The notes under the pieces were generated by a model. That model worked only from the letters and a program-made list of their open reading frames with translations. It searched no databases and was not told the DNA's origin. Both the position numbers and the translations under genes were made by a program. A stretch of DNA of 10,292 bases from CAYZXK01 sp964482395 (GTDB lineage Bacteria > Planctomycetota > Phycisphaerae > UBA1845 > Fen-1342): NCBI GenBank assembly GCA_964482395.1, contig CAYZXK010000181.1:1-10292 (forward strand). The letters run 5' to 3'. Shown here piece by piece: positions 1 to 7,180 of this stretch. Numbering within the stretch: the first letter of the stretch is position 1; each line of letters opens with the position of its first letter.

Positions 1-421
1 GGGCCAGAAGCAGGCGGCCGCGATTCTGGTCCCAGATCGCCAGCGCGAACATGCCCCACAGCCGAGCCAGGCACCCCTCCCGGTGTTCCTCATAAAGGTG
101 AACGATCACCTCGCTGTCGCAGCGGGTCGCGAAGGTATGTCCTTGCTGTCTCAGCTCCGCTCGCAGCTCGCGAAAGTTGTATATCTCTCCGTTAAAGACC
201 AGCCAGACCGTGCGGTCTTCGTTGCTGATCGGCTGATGTCCCGCGGCCAGGTCGATGATCGACAGTCGGCGGAATGCCAAACCACATCGCCCCTGCGGGT
301 CGAGGTAGAAGCCTTCGTCGTCCGGGCCGCGGTGAACGAGCTGCCTGGCCATGATCGGCAACCGATCCGACTCGACCCGGACTTGGGGCGACAGACTCAG
401 AATGCCGGCAATTCCGCACAT
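1..421 (-). CDS. asnB: Asparagine synthetase (glutamine-hydrolysing), N-terminal part, truncated by window edge
   Basis: Only the first 140 codons lie in the window; the rest runs off the left edge. The product begins MCGIAGIL, so after Met removal Cys2 becomes the N-terminal nucleophile of a class II (Ntn) glutamine amidotransferase. Further family signatures follow in order: HRGPDDEG (about residues 30-37), RRLSIIDL (51-58), FNGEIYN (76-82) and DSEVIVHLYEE (102-112). These are the glutamine-binding positions of AsnB-type enzymes, which hydrolyse glutamine and pass ammonia to an ATP-activated aspartate in the C-terminal synthetase domain. That domain is not visible, so a variant acting in polysaccharide or peptide modification cannot be excluded. 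The ATG at 421 is fixed by the need for Cys at position 2. The sequence ahead of it has only a weak G-rich ribosome binding site. It is co-oriented with mutM but 302 bp away, so probably separately transcribed. Confidence 0.93.
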   Translation of the reverse strand, partial: MCGIAGILSLSPQVRVESDRLPIMARQLVHRGPDDEGFYLDPQGRCGLAFRRLSIIDLAAGHQPISNEDRTVWLVFNGEIYNFRELRAELRQQGHTFATRCDSEVIVHLYEEHREGCLARLWGMFALAIWDQNRGRLLLA

Positions 422-723
422 GGGGGACCGCCCGCCGGCCGTCAGCCATCCGCTCCGGCCCGGCAGTCGCGGCATTCTATATAAGAGTGCGCGATGTTGC
501 GACGCTGGCGGAACGGACGGTGCTTGCGCTGCCCCCGGGAGTGGAAAACATCGCGGCTTTCTATGTCCCGCCGGCCGTCCGGTGAATCCCGTTCGCCAAG
601 CGACGCAAGGCGCAGCGACCAACACGCCACCCAGTCAGCCATAGCGGCCGCAAACCCCACAGTCTTCTACCGGTCGCACGGGGGCCGGGTGCCACGCCAC
701 GTGGCCGAGTCGCGCACGTCGAT
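422..723. other. Gene-free gap between mutM and asnB
   Basis: I see no protein family, tRNA or small-RNA signature in these 302 bases on either strand. Short open frames cross it, but none has a recognisable motif and they fit the general lack of stops at this GC content. It holds a palindrome GCCACGTGGC near 694-705 just past the mutM stop, without a following T-run, and one AT-rich island at 474-485 that may be an asnB promoter. Confidence 0.5.
474..483 (-). promoter_or_regulatory. Possible -10 element for asnB
   Basis: On the minus strand this reads TATATAGAAT, the only AT-rich island in the gap, and it lies about 50 bases ahead of the asnB start codon. It contains overlapping -10-like hexamers (TATATA, TATAGA, TAGAAT). 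No convincing -35 hexamer sits 16-18 bases upstream, so this is a weak call. Confidence 0.25.
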
Positions 724-1542
724 TCAGCTCGCCGGGGCACGACCGTCAGCCGGCTGACACTGCGGACACAGGTGTGTGCTCCGCTGGGCAACGCGGATCC
801 GAGCGATCGGAGTCCGGCACCGGGGGCAAGGCCGGCCGGCCCGGCCGTAGACCTGCAACCGCGTTTGCATTCGGCCGCCCGCGTAGGCCCAATCGAAGGA
901 AGTGCCCTGGTAGGCGATCGCCTGACGCAGCACCTGCCGAATGGCCTGGTGCAGCCGTCGAACTTCCCGGCCGGTAAGCTGATCTGATCGGGTGGTCGGG
1001 TGCAGCCTGGCCCGGAACAGGACTTCGTCGGCATAAATGTTTCCCAGACCGGCGATCACCGACTGATCCAGCAGCAGCGGCTTGAGCTGCCGTCGATGTC
1101 GGCCCAGAAGCCGGCCCAGCACCGTCACGCTGAAGTCCGACTCCAGCGGCTCGGGGCCCAAAGCCGTCCCAAAGTCCTTGAGGTCGCGGACGTACCGGAT
1201 GCGGCCGAACTTGCGCGGGTCGCAGAAGACCAGGCGCCGTCCGTTGTCCAACTCCCAGGCGGCCCGCACGTGCCGCCCGTCGAAGCCGACGGCGTCCGAC
1301 CACTCCAGCCGTCCACTCATGCCCAGGTGCAGCAGCAGACCGCCCCGATCCAGATGCGCGAGGATGTACTTTGCCCGACGAGTCAGCCGAGTGATGGTCT
1401 GCCCGACAATCGCCCGGCGGAAACTGGCCACGCCCGGCCGCACCTGCTGCGGGCAGTAGGATGCAAAACCCACGATCCGCCGCCCTTCCAAATCGGGTCG
1501 GTAGCGCCGGACAATCGTCTCGACCTCCGGTAGCTCCGGCAT
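724..1542 (-). CDS. mutM: Formamidopyrimidine-DNA glycosylase / AP lyase MutM (Fpg)
   Basis: This 272-residue protein removes 8-oxoguanine and ring-opened purines from DNA and then cleaves the abasic site by beta,delta-elimination. It opens with MPELPEVETI: Pro2 is the Schiff-base nucleophile and Glu3 the acid catalyst. Lys58 (RRAKYIL) matches the conserved catalytic Lys57 of E. coli. FCDPRKFG (107-113) carries the Arg and Phe that fill the gap left by the flipped base. SVIAGLGNIYADEVLF (161-176) is the helix-two-turn-helix DNA-binding segment. The C-terminal zinc finger is complete, with Cys239, Cys242, Cys259 and Cys262 and the conserved Arg254. Length is normal for the family. The start is fixed by Pro2. 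GGTGGG just upstream is a plausible ribosome binding site. The gene is divergent from the EEP lipoprotein gene and no partner repair gene is visible. Confidence 0.97.
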   Translation of the reverse strand: MPELPEVETIVRRYRPDLEGRRIVGFASYCPQQVRPGVASFRRAIVGQTITRLTRRAKYILAHLDRGGLLLHLGMSGRLEWSDAVGFDGRHVRAAWELDNGRRLVFCDPRKFGRIRYVRDLKDFGTALGPEPLESDFSVTVLGRLLGRHRRQLKPLLLDQSVIAGLGNIYADEVLFRARLHPTTRSDQLTGREVRRLHQAIRQVLRQAIAYQGTSFDWAYAGGRMQTRLQVYGRAGRPCPRCRTPIARIRVAQRSTHLCPQCQPADGRAPAS

Positions 1543-1550
1543 GACCCACC

Positions 1551-1556
1551 ATTGTA
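1551..1556 (-). promoter_or_regulatory. Possible -10 element for mutM
   Basis: On the minus strand this is TACAAT, the same hexamer found ahead of hpf. It lies only 8 bases before the mutM ATG, so a transcript from it would be almost leaderless. That conflicts with the GGTGGG ribosome-binding-like sequence in the same gap. No good -35 is present at 16-18 bases. Confidence 0.25.
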
Positions 1557-1562
1557 GCGGGG

Positions 1563-1592
1563 TTGACGGCCAAGTCGGGTTCCGCTTATAGG
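1563..1592 (+). promoter_or_regulatory. Sigma70-type promoter for the EEP lipoprotein gene
   Basis: TTGACG (1563-1568) matches the -35 consensus in five of six positions. It is followed by TATAGG (1587-1592, 18-base spacer) or TTATAG (1586-1591, 17-base spacer). Transcription would start near 1599, giving a leader of about 35 bases that includes the AAAGGCGG ribosome binding site at 1620-1627. It is the best-matched promoter in the window and stands back to back with mutM. Confidence 0.55.
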
Positions 1593-1632
1593 AACCGCCT
1601 GGGGCGGCTGGTCTTTCCGAAAGGCGGTTGTC

Positions 1633-2790
1633 ATGTTAACTACTCGCGGTCGCCTGGTCCTGGGTGGATATGGTCTGTGCCTGCTGGTGTCGCTGCTGGC
1701 CTGCGAGCGGAGCCAGCCAACTACCAAGCCCCCGGATCAGAAGTCGGCGACGACTGCCTCCGCGCCGTCCTCCAGCCCGGCCGGCAGCGCGACTTCGCGT
1801 CCGCTGGGGCCACCGACCGGAACGTTCATTGACCGCGAAGATCCGCTGGACCTGCGGCTGCTGTGTTACAACGTGCTGTGGAACAGCATTTTCCCGGATG
1901 TTGACCGGGTGGGGGCCGAGAAGTTCGCCCGGCTGGTCGCCGCTCTGAATCCTGACGTGCTGGCATTGCAGGAGATCGGCGTACATCCCCGGGACCGCGA
2001 CCGGCCAAAAGGCCGGGCAAAGTCGGCCGAGGATGTCCGCCAGCTTCTCGACACGGTAGCCGCCCTGCCGGACGGCAACCGCTGGCACGCGGTCGGCGGC
2101 GGCGATTGCGTGATCGCCAGCAAGTACCCGCTGAAACTGGCCGCCGACCAGCCCGACCCGCCCGGGGAACGCAAACTGGCCATGGCCCTGGTCGATCTGC
2201 CCGACGCCTACTTCGGCCCCGACCTCTACGTGATCAACACCCACTTTAAATGCTGCGACGGCCAGACCAACGACCCGCTGCGACAGAAACAGTCCGACGC
2301 CATCGCGGCCTGGATCCGCGACCTGACCACGCCCGGCGGGCAACTCGACCTGCCGGCAGGGACCGCGATCGTGATCGCCGGCGATCTGAACATCGTCGGC
2401 GGTTTCCAGCCAGTAAAAACGCTTTTAGAAGGCGATATCGTCGACAACGACCGCTACGGCGAAGACTGGCCGCCCGACTGGGACCGCACCCCCCTGGCCG
2501 ACGCCCACCCGCTCCATAACCTGACCGGCCCGGAAGACTGGACTTGGCGGGACGACGAGCAACCCTACCCACCCGGGCGATTGGACTTCGTGCTATACGC
2601 AGACAGCGTCCTGGAAGCGGTCAAAAAGTTCGCGCTCAACACCACCGCCATGACCGATCAGGACCTGAAGGCGGCCGGCCTGAACCGATTCGACAGCGCC
2701 AAGGACGAGGTCGGTCGAAGCTACGACCATCTGCCACTGGTGGTCGACTTCCAGCTGGTGCCGGGAGCCGATTCAGTGCCGCTGGAATGA
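1633..2790 (+). CDS. Lipoprotein of the endonuclease/exonuclease/phosphatase (EEP) superfamily
   Basis: This 385-residue protein has a lipoprotein signal peptide: basic MLTTRGR, a hydrophobic stretch, then the lipobox LLAC with Cys24 as the lipidated residue. A low-complexity Pro/Ser/Thr linker follows (25-65), so the enzyme domain should sit outside the cytoplasmic membrane. The EEP fold is complete: Asn80 in LLCYNVLW, Glu114 in LALQEIG (metal ligand), NTHF at 202-205, GDLN at 250-253, Asp318 in RLDFVLY and His366 in SYDHLPLV (catalytic His). The superfamily hydrolyses phosphodiesters or phosphomonoesters (nucleases, sphingomyelinases, inositol phosphatases). The sequence alone does not say which, so a secreted nuclease or a phosphatase scavenging phosphate both fit. 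The ATG has AAAGG 8-12 bases upstream. It stands alone on the plus strand and ends 33 bases before the converging cysE. Confidence 0.9.
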   Translation: MLTTRGRLVLGGYGLCLLVSLLACERSQPTTKPPDQKSATTASAPSSSPAGSATSRPLGPPTGTFIDREDPLDLRLLCYNVLWNSIFPDVDRVGAEKFARLVAALNPDVLALQEIGVHPRDRDRPKGRAKSAEDVRQLLDTVAALPDGNRWHAVGGGDCVIASKYPLKLAADQPDPPGERKLAMALVDLPDAYFGPDLYVINTHFKCCDGQTNDPLRQKQSDAIAAWIRDLTTPGGQLDLPAGTAIVIAGDLNIVGGFQPVKTLLEGDIVDNDRYGEDWPPDWDRTPLADAHPLHNLTGPEDWTWRDDEQPYPPGRLDFVLYADSVLEAVKKFALNTTAMTDQDLKAAGLNRFDSAKDEVGRSYDHLPLVVDFQLVPGADSVPLE

Positions 2791-2823
2791 GCAGAAGACC
2801 GCAAGCCCCGACGGGCCCACCCC

Positions 2824-3792
2824 TCACGAGCAGTCCGGAGCATCCGGATGCAGAGGCTGGCCGGCCGGCTGCGGGGGACGCACCTTCAGCACCGGCGGGG
2901 TGATCGAAACCTGATGTCCGGGCGCGACGCTGCTGGTGAGAAACACCGAGCCGCCTATGACCGCTCCGTCGCCGAGGTGGGTCTGCCCGCCCAACACGGT
3001 CGCGTTGGCGTAGATGGTCACGTGGTTGCCAACGGTGGGGTGCCGCTTGTACCCGCGGATCAGCCGGCCGCGTTCGTCCTTGGGGAACGACAACGCACCC
3101 AGCGTCACCCCCTGATAGAGCTTGACTCCCTCCCCAATTTCGGTGGTTTCCCCGACCACCACTCCGGTCCCGTGGTCGATGAAGAAGAAGTGCCCGATCT
3201 TGGCTCCGGGGTGAATGTCGATACCAGTTAGCTGGTGAGCATGCTCGGTCATGATCCGCGGTATCAGCGGCACCTCCATCTCGTACAGCTCGTGCGCATA
3301 GCGGTAGATGGTGATGGCCAGCAGGGCCGGGTAGGCCAGAATCACCTCGGCGACGCTGCTTGCCGCCGGATCCCCGTCGTAGGCGGCCTGGACATCATCG
3401 GCCAGCACCGCCCGCACCTCGGGAATGCGCTCGACCAGCCGGGTGGCGAGCTGGCAGGCCCGCTCGCGGCAGGCCTGACGTGCATCGGGCTGGATCGGCC
3501 CTTGCGACTCCTGCTCATGACACAGACATTGGGTGATCTCATCGGTCAGCAGCTCCCAAAGTCTGGGCAGCAGCTCCCCGACGTGAAAGCTGATGTTGTG
3601 GCGGGTCAGACCGCGTCGGCCGATATAGCCCGGGTAGGTCAACTCCATTAGCAAGTCGCAGATCTCGATGATCACCTTGCGGGAAGGCAGATGCTCCCGG
3701 TCGATGTGCTGGGTCCGCGAGTCGGAGAAGTAGCTCTGCACGATCCGGGACACCAGACGCGGAAGAGCCTCTCCCAGATGGGGCGACTTCAT
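2824..3792 (-). CDS. cysE: Serine O-acetyltransferase, long EpsC/CysE-type
   Basis: The enzyme transfers acetyl from acetyl-CoA to L-serine, giving O-acetylserine, the committed step of cysteine synthesis. This 322-residue form has a helical N-terminal region (about 1-185) and a left-handed beta-helix (about 186-305) with hexapeptide repeats. GIDIHPGAKIG leads into FIDHGTGVVVGET, where Asp206 and His207 match the catalytic Asp/His pair of E. coli CysE; His251 in YKRHPTVG matches its second active-site His. An insert (GALSFPKDERG) separates these, as in the longer members of the family. The C-terminus ends in a Pro-rich tail without the terminal Ile that docks into cysteine synthase in classical CysE. 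The ATG follows AAGGAGGG at 3799-3806 with 6-base spacing, and that site contains the stop codon of the preceding RNase gene. It is the last gene of the operon. Confidence 0.94.
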   Translation of the reverse strand: MKSPHLGEALPRLVSRIVQSYFSDSRTQHIDREHLPSRKVIIEICDLLMELTYPGYIGRRGLTRHNISFHVGELLPRLWELLTDEITQCLCHEQESQGPIQPDARQACRERACQLATRLVERIPEVRAVLADDVQAAYDGDPAASSVAEVILAYPALLAITIYRYAHELYEMEVPLIPRIMTEHAHQLTGIDIHPGAKIGHFFFIDHGTGVVVGETTEIGEGVKLYQGVTLGALSFPKDERGRLIRGYKRHPTVGNHVTIYANATVLGGQTHLGDGAVIGGSVFLTSSVAPGHQVSITPPVLKVRPPQPAGQPLHPDAPDCS

Positions 3793-3798
3793 CGCCGG

Positions 3799-3806
3799 CC
3801 CTCCTT
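3799..3806 (-). promoter_or_regulatory. Ribosome binding site of cysE overlapping the upstream stop codon
   Basis: The minus strand reads TAAGGAGGG at 3807-3799: the TAA stop of the RNase E/G gene forms the first bases of a near-perfect Shine-Dalgarno for cysE, 6 bases before its ATG. This implies translational coupling between the two genes. Confidence 0.75.
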
Positions 3807-6447
3807 AAGTGTACGGCACAACCCGGCCCCGAGCGTCGGTGCAGACCACCTCGACCTGGTCCAGGCCGAAGTTCGGATCGGGCCGAATCGAGATCACTCG
3901 GCGGTGCCTGGTCTCCAGCTCGTGGATCAGGGCCCGCTTGCGGTTTTGCAGCAGATGGGCCACCTCGGGCGAGACGGTCACCTCGACCATGCGGATGTGC
4001 TCGCGGGTAACCGCCAATTGCAGCAGGCGGATGACGTCCAGGGTGACCGACTCGGCGGTCTTGACCAGCCCGGTGCCCCGGCAATGGTGGCAATCGCGAT
4101 ACACGCTGCGAGTCAGGCTGGCCCGCTGTCGCTGGCGGGTGATCTCAATCAGGCCGAAGGCGCTGGTCCGCAGCACCTTGGCCCGCTCCTTGTGTCGTTT
4201 TAGGTTCTCGATCAGTCGGCGCTCGATCTCCCGGCGGTGAGCTTCCTGCCGCATGTCAATGAAATCGCAGACGATCACCCCACCCAGGTCTCGCAGCCGT
4301 AGCTGCCGCGGAATCTCGTCCGCCGCCTCGCAGTTGATCTTGAACGCGGTGGTTTCCGCGTCCTCCTCCGAGCGGAACCGCCCGCTGTTGACGTCGATCG
4401 CCACCAGGGCTTCAGTCTGGTCGATCACCAGCGATCCGCCCGACTTGAGCGGGACGTGCCGGCTGTGCAACCGCTGCAACTCGGCCTCGATGCCGTACTT
4501 GTAGAATATGGGTTCCGGGTCGGTGTACAGGGTGACGATGTCCTGCGAGCGGGGGCTGAAGATGGACAAGAACTCGCGGGCCCGGACCATCACTTCCGGG
4601 TCATCCACCACGATCCGGCTGATATCGCTGGTGAAGACGTCCCGGATGGTGCGGATCACCAGGTCCGACTCGCGGTACAGTTCGGCCGGCGCCGGCTCGC
4701 TGGCCACCCGCTTCTCCACCGCCTTCCACAGCCGCATCAGGTAGGATAGGTCGTTTTGAAGCTCCCGTTTGGTCCGGTCGACGGCGGCCGTCCGGGCAAT
4801 GAATCCCATCCCCTCCGGCAAATCCAGTTCGGCCAGCAGATTTCGCAGCTTCTCCCGAGCCGCCTCATCCTCAATCCGGCGAGATACCCCCAGCCGACGC
4901 ATCCCGGGCATCATCACCAGGAACCGGCCGGGAATGCTCAGATAGGAGGAGAGAGTCGGCCCTTTGGTGCCAATGCCCTCCTTAGTGACCTGAACCAACA
5001 CCTCCTGCCCGCGACGGAGGCAGCGCTGGATCGGCGGGCGGTTCCGCCGCGGCATCTTCCGCCCGACGTTCTCCGTCTGACCGCTCCCGTTGGGAAAATA
5101 CTGCGGATGCAGATCGGAGATATGCAAGAATCCGTTCTTGCCCTGCCCGAAGTCGATGAACGCGGCCTGAATGCTCGGCTCCACATTGGTCACCACCCCC
5201 TTGTAGATGTTGCCCACGTGGTTCTCGGCCGCGGCCCGCTCGATGTATATCTCCTCCAGTCGCCCACCCTCCAGAACGGCAATCCGACACTCCTCCCGCT
5301 GGACGGTGTTGATGATCATTTCTCGCGGCTGGCGCGTAACCAGCGTGGCCGGAACCGTCTGCACCTCTTCAGGCTGCTCGGCCAGGGCAGCCGCTACCGG
5401 CTCGGCACCCTCCGGCCGGGGCGCACGTCGGCCGCGGCGACGCCCGCGCCCCTTCTCCCGGCCGCGGGCAACTTCGGCCACCGCTCCGTCGGTTCCAGCC
5501 GCCGCAGGCACCACTGCGGGATATGACTCCCTTTCAGGCACACCCTCTGCGGGCAGTTCCGCGACGGCCAAATCGCCTTCTTCCCGTTCCGACTTCTCTA
5601 CCTCGGCTTTGGCCGACTCGACATCTTCCAGCCACGCAATCCGGGCTTCGTCCTCGCTCCCAACCAGGCCGGTCGCCTCCAGGCCCGGCTCAATCGCCTC
5701 CTCTGCCCGGGTCAGCGTAGGTTTGTCCCCAGCCCGCGCAGGTCGCCCCGCCATTGCCGCTGTCGAACCCCCACCCGCCTTTGGGGATACAGCACCAGCG
5801 GCCAACCGTTGCTGTCGACGTTTCCGGCGCAATCGCCGACGCTGACTCCGACTCAGCCGAACCCCCTCCCGGGGCTGGGTGGCTTCGGCAGTTGCGGCGA
5901 CGGGGGGCCGGGTAGTGGGCGGCGGCAACTCGGCGGCCGCGACTCTCCCCCGGGCTTGAGCGATAATCTCGGCCGGCGGAGCCTCGGTCTCCGCAGCGGG
6001 GGCCGGCGCTGGGCTCTGGCCGGCGGCCCGCGCCGCCGGCGCGACTGGGGCAAATGGAGGAGCGGCTACCGGCGGAAACCGGATCACGATCGCCTCGCCG
6101 GTCTCCTCCACCTTGGCCGCCGGCGACAGCGGCTCGACTACCCGTCGGACGGCCGGCGGCCTGGCTTCCGCCTCCGCCGCCACCATCTGGGCAGTTTCAA
6201 CCGGGGCAGCCTCGGTTTTCGACGTTCTGCGAGCAGCCGAACGCCGGCGCTTAGTTCCGGTCTGCGCAGGTACTTCCTGCTGCACAGACTCGACCGTCGG
6301 GGCGACCTCGGCAGACTCCACGGCGGGCGTGACCGTGTCGGGCTCCGAGGGTTTCTCCGCCGTCTTCCGCCGGACGACCTTCTTTCTTCCGCTGGCCGCT
6401 CGTGTGGAGCGGGTGGTCTTGGTTGAGCTAGTCTTCCTGGTTGCCAA
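3805..6447 (-). CDS. rne: Ribonuclease E/G with long N-terminal disordered extension
   Basis: This 880-residue endoribonuclease would act in mRNA decay and rRNA/tRNA processing. Residues 1 to about 375 are low-complexity and probably disordered: Lys/Arg/Ser/Thr-rich at the start, then Ala/Pro/Glu-rich, with arginine-rich patches at 199-214 and 329-344 that look RNA-binding. The catalytic part starts near PREMIIN (374-380). It holds an S1 domain (ENHVGNIYKGVV from 408; AAFIDFGQGKNGFLH, 428-442; an insert about 447-475) and an RNase H-like/DNase I-like core. Asp685 (VAIDVNSG) and Asp728 (VCDFIDM) match the Mg-binding Asp303 and Asp346 of E. coli RNase E. CHHC (786-789) matches the Zn-link CPRC. 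There is no C-terminal scaffold after residue 880. The start is TTG at 6447, with AAAGGA six bases upstream, overlapping the preceding gene by 20 bases. It could equally be named rng; the catalytic assignment is firm. Confidence 0.95.
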   Translation of the reverse strand: MATRKTSSTKTTRSTRAASGRKKVVRRKTAEKPSEPDTVTPAVESAEVAPTVESVQQEVPAQTGTKRRRSAARRTSKTEAAPVETAQMVAAEAEARPPAVRRVVEPLSPAAKVEETGEAIVIRFPPVAAPPFAPVAPAARAAGQSPAPAPAAETEAPPAEIIAQARGRVAAAELPPPTTRPPVAATAEATQPREGVRLSRSQRRRLRRKRRQQRLAAGAVSPKAGGGSTAAMAGRPARAGDKPTLTRAEEAIEPGLEATGLVGSEDEARIAWLEDVESAKAEVEKSEREEGDLAVAELPAEGVPERESYPAVVPAAAGTDGAVAEVARGREKGRGRRRGRRAPRPEGAEPVAAALAEQPEEVQTVPATLVTRQPREMIINTVQREECRIAVLEGGRLEEIYIERAAAENHVGNIYKGVVTNVEPSIQAAFIDFGQGKNGFLHISDLHPQYFPNGSGQTENVGRKMPRRNRPPIQRCLRRGQEVLVQVTKEGIGTKGPTLSSYLSIPGRFLVMMPGMRRLGVSRRIEDEAAREKLRNLLAELDLPEGMGFIARTAAVDRTKRELQNDLSYLMRLWKAVEKRVASEPAPAELYRESDLVIRTIRDVFTSDISRIVVDDPEVMVRAREFLSIFSPRSQDIVTLYTDPEPIFYKYGIEAELQRLHSRHVPLKSGGSLVIDQTEALVAIDVNSGRFRSEEDAETTAFKINCEAADEIPRQLRLRDLGGVIVCDFIDMRQEAHRREIERRLIENLKRHKERAKVLRTSAFGLIEITRQRQRASLTRSVYRDCHHCRGTGLVKTAESVTLDVIRLLQLAVTREHIRMVEVTVSPEVAHLLQNRKRALIHELETRHRRVISIRPDPNFGLDQVEVVCTDARGRVVPYT

Positions 6448-7180
6448 GGCAGTTCCTTTCGTCCTCCGCCGGGCCGAATTTGGGCCCAGACAGTTCGATG
6501 TCCCATTCGGTCTCAGCCCGCCGCAAAAGGTGATCGTAGACCTCGGCCGGCAGGCCCAACACCGCGGTCAACTCAAACGGTCGCGCGCTGCGCTGCCCCC
6601 GACAGGCCAACACCATCCGCAAGCGGCGACCATTCACACGCAGGTCCTCAACGTAGGGTCGGATATCGACCGGCCGGGGCGGCCGGTCAGGGCCATGCTG
6701 GCGTTGCACTATCAGGGTCGAAGCCGACCGCAGTCGCTCAATTCGCTCGCGGACCGCCGGCACCGCCTCGGGCTCCAGATCCAGCTCATAGACCACCCGC
6801 CAGGCCTGCGGGACGGCCCGGGCCGGGAGCACGAGCACCCGCTGGAGTCGGTAGCCACCGGGCAACTGTCGCCTCAAGCTGTCGAACAAGTCGGACGCCG
6901 GGCAAAGCCGGTTCAGGTCCACCAGCAGGAGGTGGTGGTCCGCCGCCACTCCCAGGTTCCGCGGCAGCGGCACGATCAGCCGCGGCTTGGGGTTGAATCC
7001 GGTCGAGTAGGCCAGCGGCCAGCCGGCCCTCACCAGAGCCCGCCTGATCAACCGCATTTCATCATGGTGGGAGAGGAACCGCAGATCGCCGTCCACCGCC
7101 AGTTCGATGGCCACTCGCGTCCGGGCCGGTCGCGCCTCGGCCGGCATGCCGGCGTGCAAAGCCTGTTCCCGAGCGATCAC
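6428..7180 (-). CDS. TIGR03936 / DUF2344 family protein, usually radical-SAM-linked
   Basis: This 250-residue protein carries the family signature near its start: GDLRFLSHHDEMRL (31-44) followed by AYSTGFNPKPRL (57-68). In many bacteria this domain is a separate gene beside, or fused to, a B12-binding radical SAM protein (TIGR03960), often next to RNase G and ribosomal protein genes. Its biochemical role is not established. Here RNase E/G follows directly, as in that arrangement, but the gene before it is ptsI and no radical SAM gene is in the window. The start is GTG at 7180, overlapping the ptsI stop as GTGA, with GGAGGAGGAG at 7183-7192 as a strong ribosome binding site inside the end of ptsI. 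Translation is therefore probably coupled to ptsI. No metal-binding Cys cluster is seen in the protein. Confidence 0.88.
   Translation of the reverse strand: MIAREQALHAGMPAEARPARTRVAIELAVDGDLRFLSHHDEMRLIRRALVRAGWPLAYSTGFNPKPRLIVPLPRNLGVAADHHLLLVDLNRLCPASDLFDSLRRQLPGGYRLQRVLVLPARAVPQAWRVVYELDLEPEAVPAVRERIERLRSASTLIVQRQHGPDRPPRPVDIRPYVEDLRVNGRRLRMVLACRGQRSARPFELTAVLGLPAEVYDHLLRRAETEWDIELSGPKFGPAEDERNCLGNQED

Noticed and set aside
422..723. tRNA, small RNA or gene remnant in the mutM-asnB gap
   Set aside because: No tRNA T-loop or anticodon-arm pattern, no family motif in any frame and no terminator-like T-run were found.
746..1573. 275-codon minus-strand frame overlapping mutM
   Set aside because: It is a shifted frame of mutM with Ala/Gly/Pro/Arg-rich translation; the mutM frame has all catalytic and zinc residues.
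1593..1629. AACCGCCT/AGGCGGTT stem around the lipoprotein ribosome binding site
   Set aside because: The 8-base arms pair perfectly, but the predicted transcription start near 1599 would remove most of the left arm from the RNA, and the loop is 21 bases.
2834..2851. TCCGGA repeats and GCATCCGGATGC palindrome as a terminator for the converging genes
   Set aside because: It lies inside the cysE coding end and has no T-run on either strand; the 33-base convergent gap itself shows no hairpin.
4756..5526. 256-codon plus-strand open frame
   Set aside because: It is antisense to the S1 domain and N-terminal region of RNase E/G; no domain or ribosome binding site supports it.
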